A stretch of DNA of 64,000 bases from Craspedostauros australis. Its lineage: Eukaryota > Bacillariophyta > Bacillariophyceae > Mastogloiales > Achnanthaceae. Positions 61,915-64,000 of the stretch are shown here, piece after piece (position 1 is the first letter of the stretch; each line of letters begins with the position of its first letter). Below the pieces are notes generated by a model. That model was given only the letters and a program-made list of their open reading frames with translations, was not told where the DNA came from and made no database searches. The position numbers and the translations under genes are program-made. The stretch is taken from positions 558,001-622,000 of the forward strand of contig JAMXDE010000033.1 in assembly GCA_026770025.1 (NCBI GenBank), written 5' to 3'.

Positions 61915-62927
61915 TCGCTGCCGGCTCTCTACGAGCTACAAGAACGTAAGGCTGCCAACACTGATGCCCCCGACTGATATGGTGCAGGAGAATAACAACA
62001 TACATCAAAACTTAATCATCCGTGTACTACGTACTTGTACGACCTATTATACAATGCCATACCCAGGGTAGTGCCACACAGTAGACCGTCCGTCCCACAC
62101 TTCCAGTAGGCAAGTGTTGCAAAGTGCAATCTTCTGCCCTCTCTCTCTCTCATGCATCCTCTATACTCATGACCATAGTGTCTCCTGGCTTGGGCGAAGG
62201 CCACATTTTTTGGGAACCATTTGTAACAATTGGTATCTAGTCATATGAGTCATGATCTCTGTAGACGCTGGTACATTTTGTACGTCAGTCCCACGGGAAG
62301 TGGCCAAAAAACACCTTTTCTGCCACAAACCTCCTCAGCAAGTCCATGCCGCTCCATTCGTTTGAGCCCTCCTTTCGTGATCACTCTCACGTATGGCTTT
62401 TCATCGTCCTCTCCAACTTTGATGGCGATTGGTTGTTTAGTTGTCGAGATCTGCTCGTTTCTCTGGTGCCGGCACTCGTTCTTGCCATTCACGAATGCCA
62501 ATCACCACGATGTGTCGTGGCGAACTATTGTGTGCCCCAACGCGTGTTAACATGCGGTTGAAATGATCACAAAACAATGTGGTACCAACCAATGCGTTCC
62601 TCATGTGCAATGATCAGTCCCTTATATCCTGATATCATCCATTGTGGCTTAGTTCATCGTATAGCATTGTAGTTGACAGAATGGTTGATAAGTTCTGCAA
62701 TAGCGTTTCAGTTCTACTTCGGAATACCGTACACCAGCAACCGTCGTGTCAACAGCAACTTGGATGGATGTATATCGTTGCATCCATCCTGCTTGGGGGA
62801 GCAATGATCCCTTGGTCAGCATCGGCACACAAGATTAGTCCAGAATAGAGTAGAGTAGATTGAGTTTGTTGGAAATCCGGGGTTATAGATATAGTCTAAT
62901 GCTTATTAAACTGTACCGTTTTAGAAC
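61915..62927. other. Intergenic region before the right-hand LTR
   Basis: About 1 kb with no convincing gene. The base pairs AGAAC at 62923-62927, directly outside the LTR, could be one half of a target-site duplication. Confidence 0.45.
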
Positions 62928-63698
62928 TGTGAGAACAACACACTCATTTCTCAAATCGTCGACTCGTTTGCCCATGATGATGTTGATGGCCTCCTGTAGA
63001 TGCCCCTCACAATCATCATTGCAATCTCTCTCTGTCATACCCATTTCATTGCTCATGACAAGTGCATTTCACCATGCTCGTCTCCTGAGATATCGGTCTA
63101 CACTCCTGAGGTGCATGCATGCTGATGCTTGATTCATTCTCTTCTCATCAGACATTCATCACTCATTCAGTACACTCATCCGTGTTGTTCACTCACTCCT
63201 CTCACATGCTCATCGACAATCACACTTGGTCAGAACATGGAGTTCTGGCACGATCGGTCCAGTCCTTCGATGTTGTTCCAGTCCGTGCTTTGTTCTCCTT
63301 CGCTGGTTCTCTGTCGGTCACGTAATCATGTTCTGGGTTCCGAGCGATTCAATCCGTGATTGCGTTCTTGCATAGATGTTTCAGGTTAACCGGTCAACCC
63401 TCATGCTTGGAACACTTCGGTGTTCCAGTCTCCCTTTCACATCCATCGTTCGCCATACCAGTTCGTCAATCCACTCAAACCATGTCTCACGATTAGTCTG
63501 TCCGTCGTCCGTCATACTCTTGACACACAGAGGAGGAGGTCCACAATAGACTTGGGAGCGTGTCCGACTTTGATAGATCGGTGAGTCTAATTTTGGTATT
63601 ATGGGAGGTGCGGCAATCTAGGATAATACGACATAGTCGTACCCTCGATTCCTGACACCCTTCCATTGTCGCATCGACATCATACCATAGATTCCACA
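62928..63698 (-). mobile_element. LTR of a Copia-type element (3' LTR, putative borders)
   Basis: On the minus strand this would begin TGTGGAATC, just after a purine-rich tract (AAGAGAGTGATGGAG), and end GTTCTCACA. These are typical Copia LTR ends. The length is about 771 bp. The partner LTR lies outside the window, so the borders and age cannot be tested here. Confidence 0.6.
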
Positions 63699-63728
63699 CT
63701 CCATCACTCTCTTGTGCCACCATCCCTC

Positions 63729-64000
63729 TCACTCTTCTCGGTCCACTGCTGACCGAGGCTGGATGATATCTCCCTTGTGTCTGTCGTAGATCTCCTTCTT
63801 CGTGTTCTTGGTGAAGCCGTCTGCGATGTTGTCCTCTGAACGTACGAACCGGGCTCTAGCCTCTTTGTTCGCAATCAGCTCTCGGATGAAGTGATGTCGG
63901 ATATCGATGTGTCTGGTTCTGGCCGATGTAGATGGGTTGGAAGCGATGAAGATTGCTCCCACGTTGTCAACCATCACGTCTGTCGGCCTGTGTATCTCCA
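63729..64000 (-). mobile_element. RNase H end of a Copia-type polyprotein
   Basis: This frame is open to the right edge and encodes the C-terminal end of a Copia RNase H: VMVDNVGAIFIASNP, RTRHIDIRHHFIRELI and SEDNIADGFTKN are the family's hallmark blocks. It is followed by the purine tract and LTR in the expected order. The rest of the element is beyond the window. It differs in sequence from the left-hand element, so it is a second, independent insertion. Confidence 0.9.

Noticed and set aside
62250-62501. Minus-strand ORF of 83 residues before the right LTR, considered as a transposon remnant
   Set aside because: No recognisable transposase or polyprotein motif.

Overview
This is a nuclear genome window from a eukaryotic microalga, most likely a diatom. 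Three things point there. One is a membrane class III nucleotide cyclase fused to an HD phosphodiesterase. Another is a protein with a signal peptide followed by a VAG|F-type transition, as in diatom plastid targeting. The rest is PT-rich cell-surface and diatom-style LRR proteins. Genes have few, short GT-AG introns (about 150-400 bp) and lie on both strands. Two different Copia-type LTR retroelements are cut by the window edges. The species cannot be named from sequence alone.

Layout. 1-3000: gag and a second ORF of a Copia-like element (minus strand). 4804-6048: a multipass membrane protein. 7345-7416: tRNA-Gln(CUG). 8349-15027: three plus-strand MATH-BTB genes. 15132-21150: a unique core with a CCA-adding enzyme, a secreted unknown protein and a DDI1-like retropepsin protein. 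21886-30922: four minus-strand MATH-BTB genes. The seven paralogs form an inverted cluster around the core. Most carry their own duplicated promoter block with palindromes and a predicted 5' UTR intron. 32186-34426: inositol-tetrakisphosphate 1-kinase. 35607-36446: a plastid-targeted DoxX-like membrane protein. 37637-38518: a Tyr/Asn/Gly-rich type I membrane protein. 38767-43329: the five-exon cyclase-phosphodiesterase. 45141-47978: an acidic, single-pass surface protein. 48562-51563: a RecQ helicase with a RanBP2-type zinc finger. 51766-53970: a protein with a WWP-like N-terminal motif. 55598-58876: an LRR protein. 60325-61914: a secreted unknown protein. 62928-64000: LTR and RNase H end of a second Copia element.

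The strongest candidate for something new is the MATH-BTB cluster (8.3-31.9 kb). It is a lineage-specific expansion of likely CUL3 substrate adaptors. The genes share a conserved SAP-like C-terminal tail, a variable linker in front of that tail, and promoter blocks duplicated with them. Housekeeping and signalling genes (tRNA maturation, inositol phosphate, cyclic nucleotide, DNA repair) surround it without an obvious shared pathway. Several neighbours are head to head and could share promoters.
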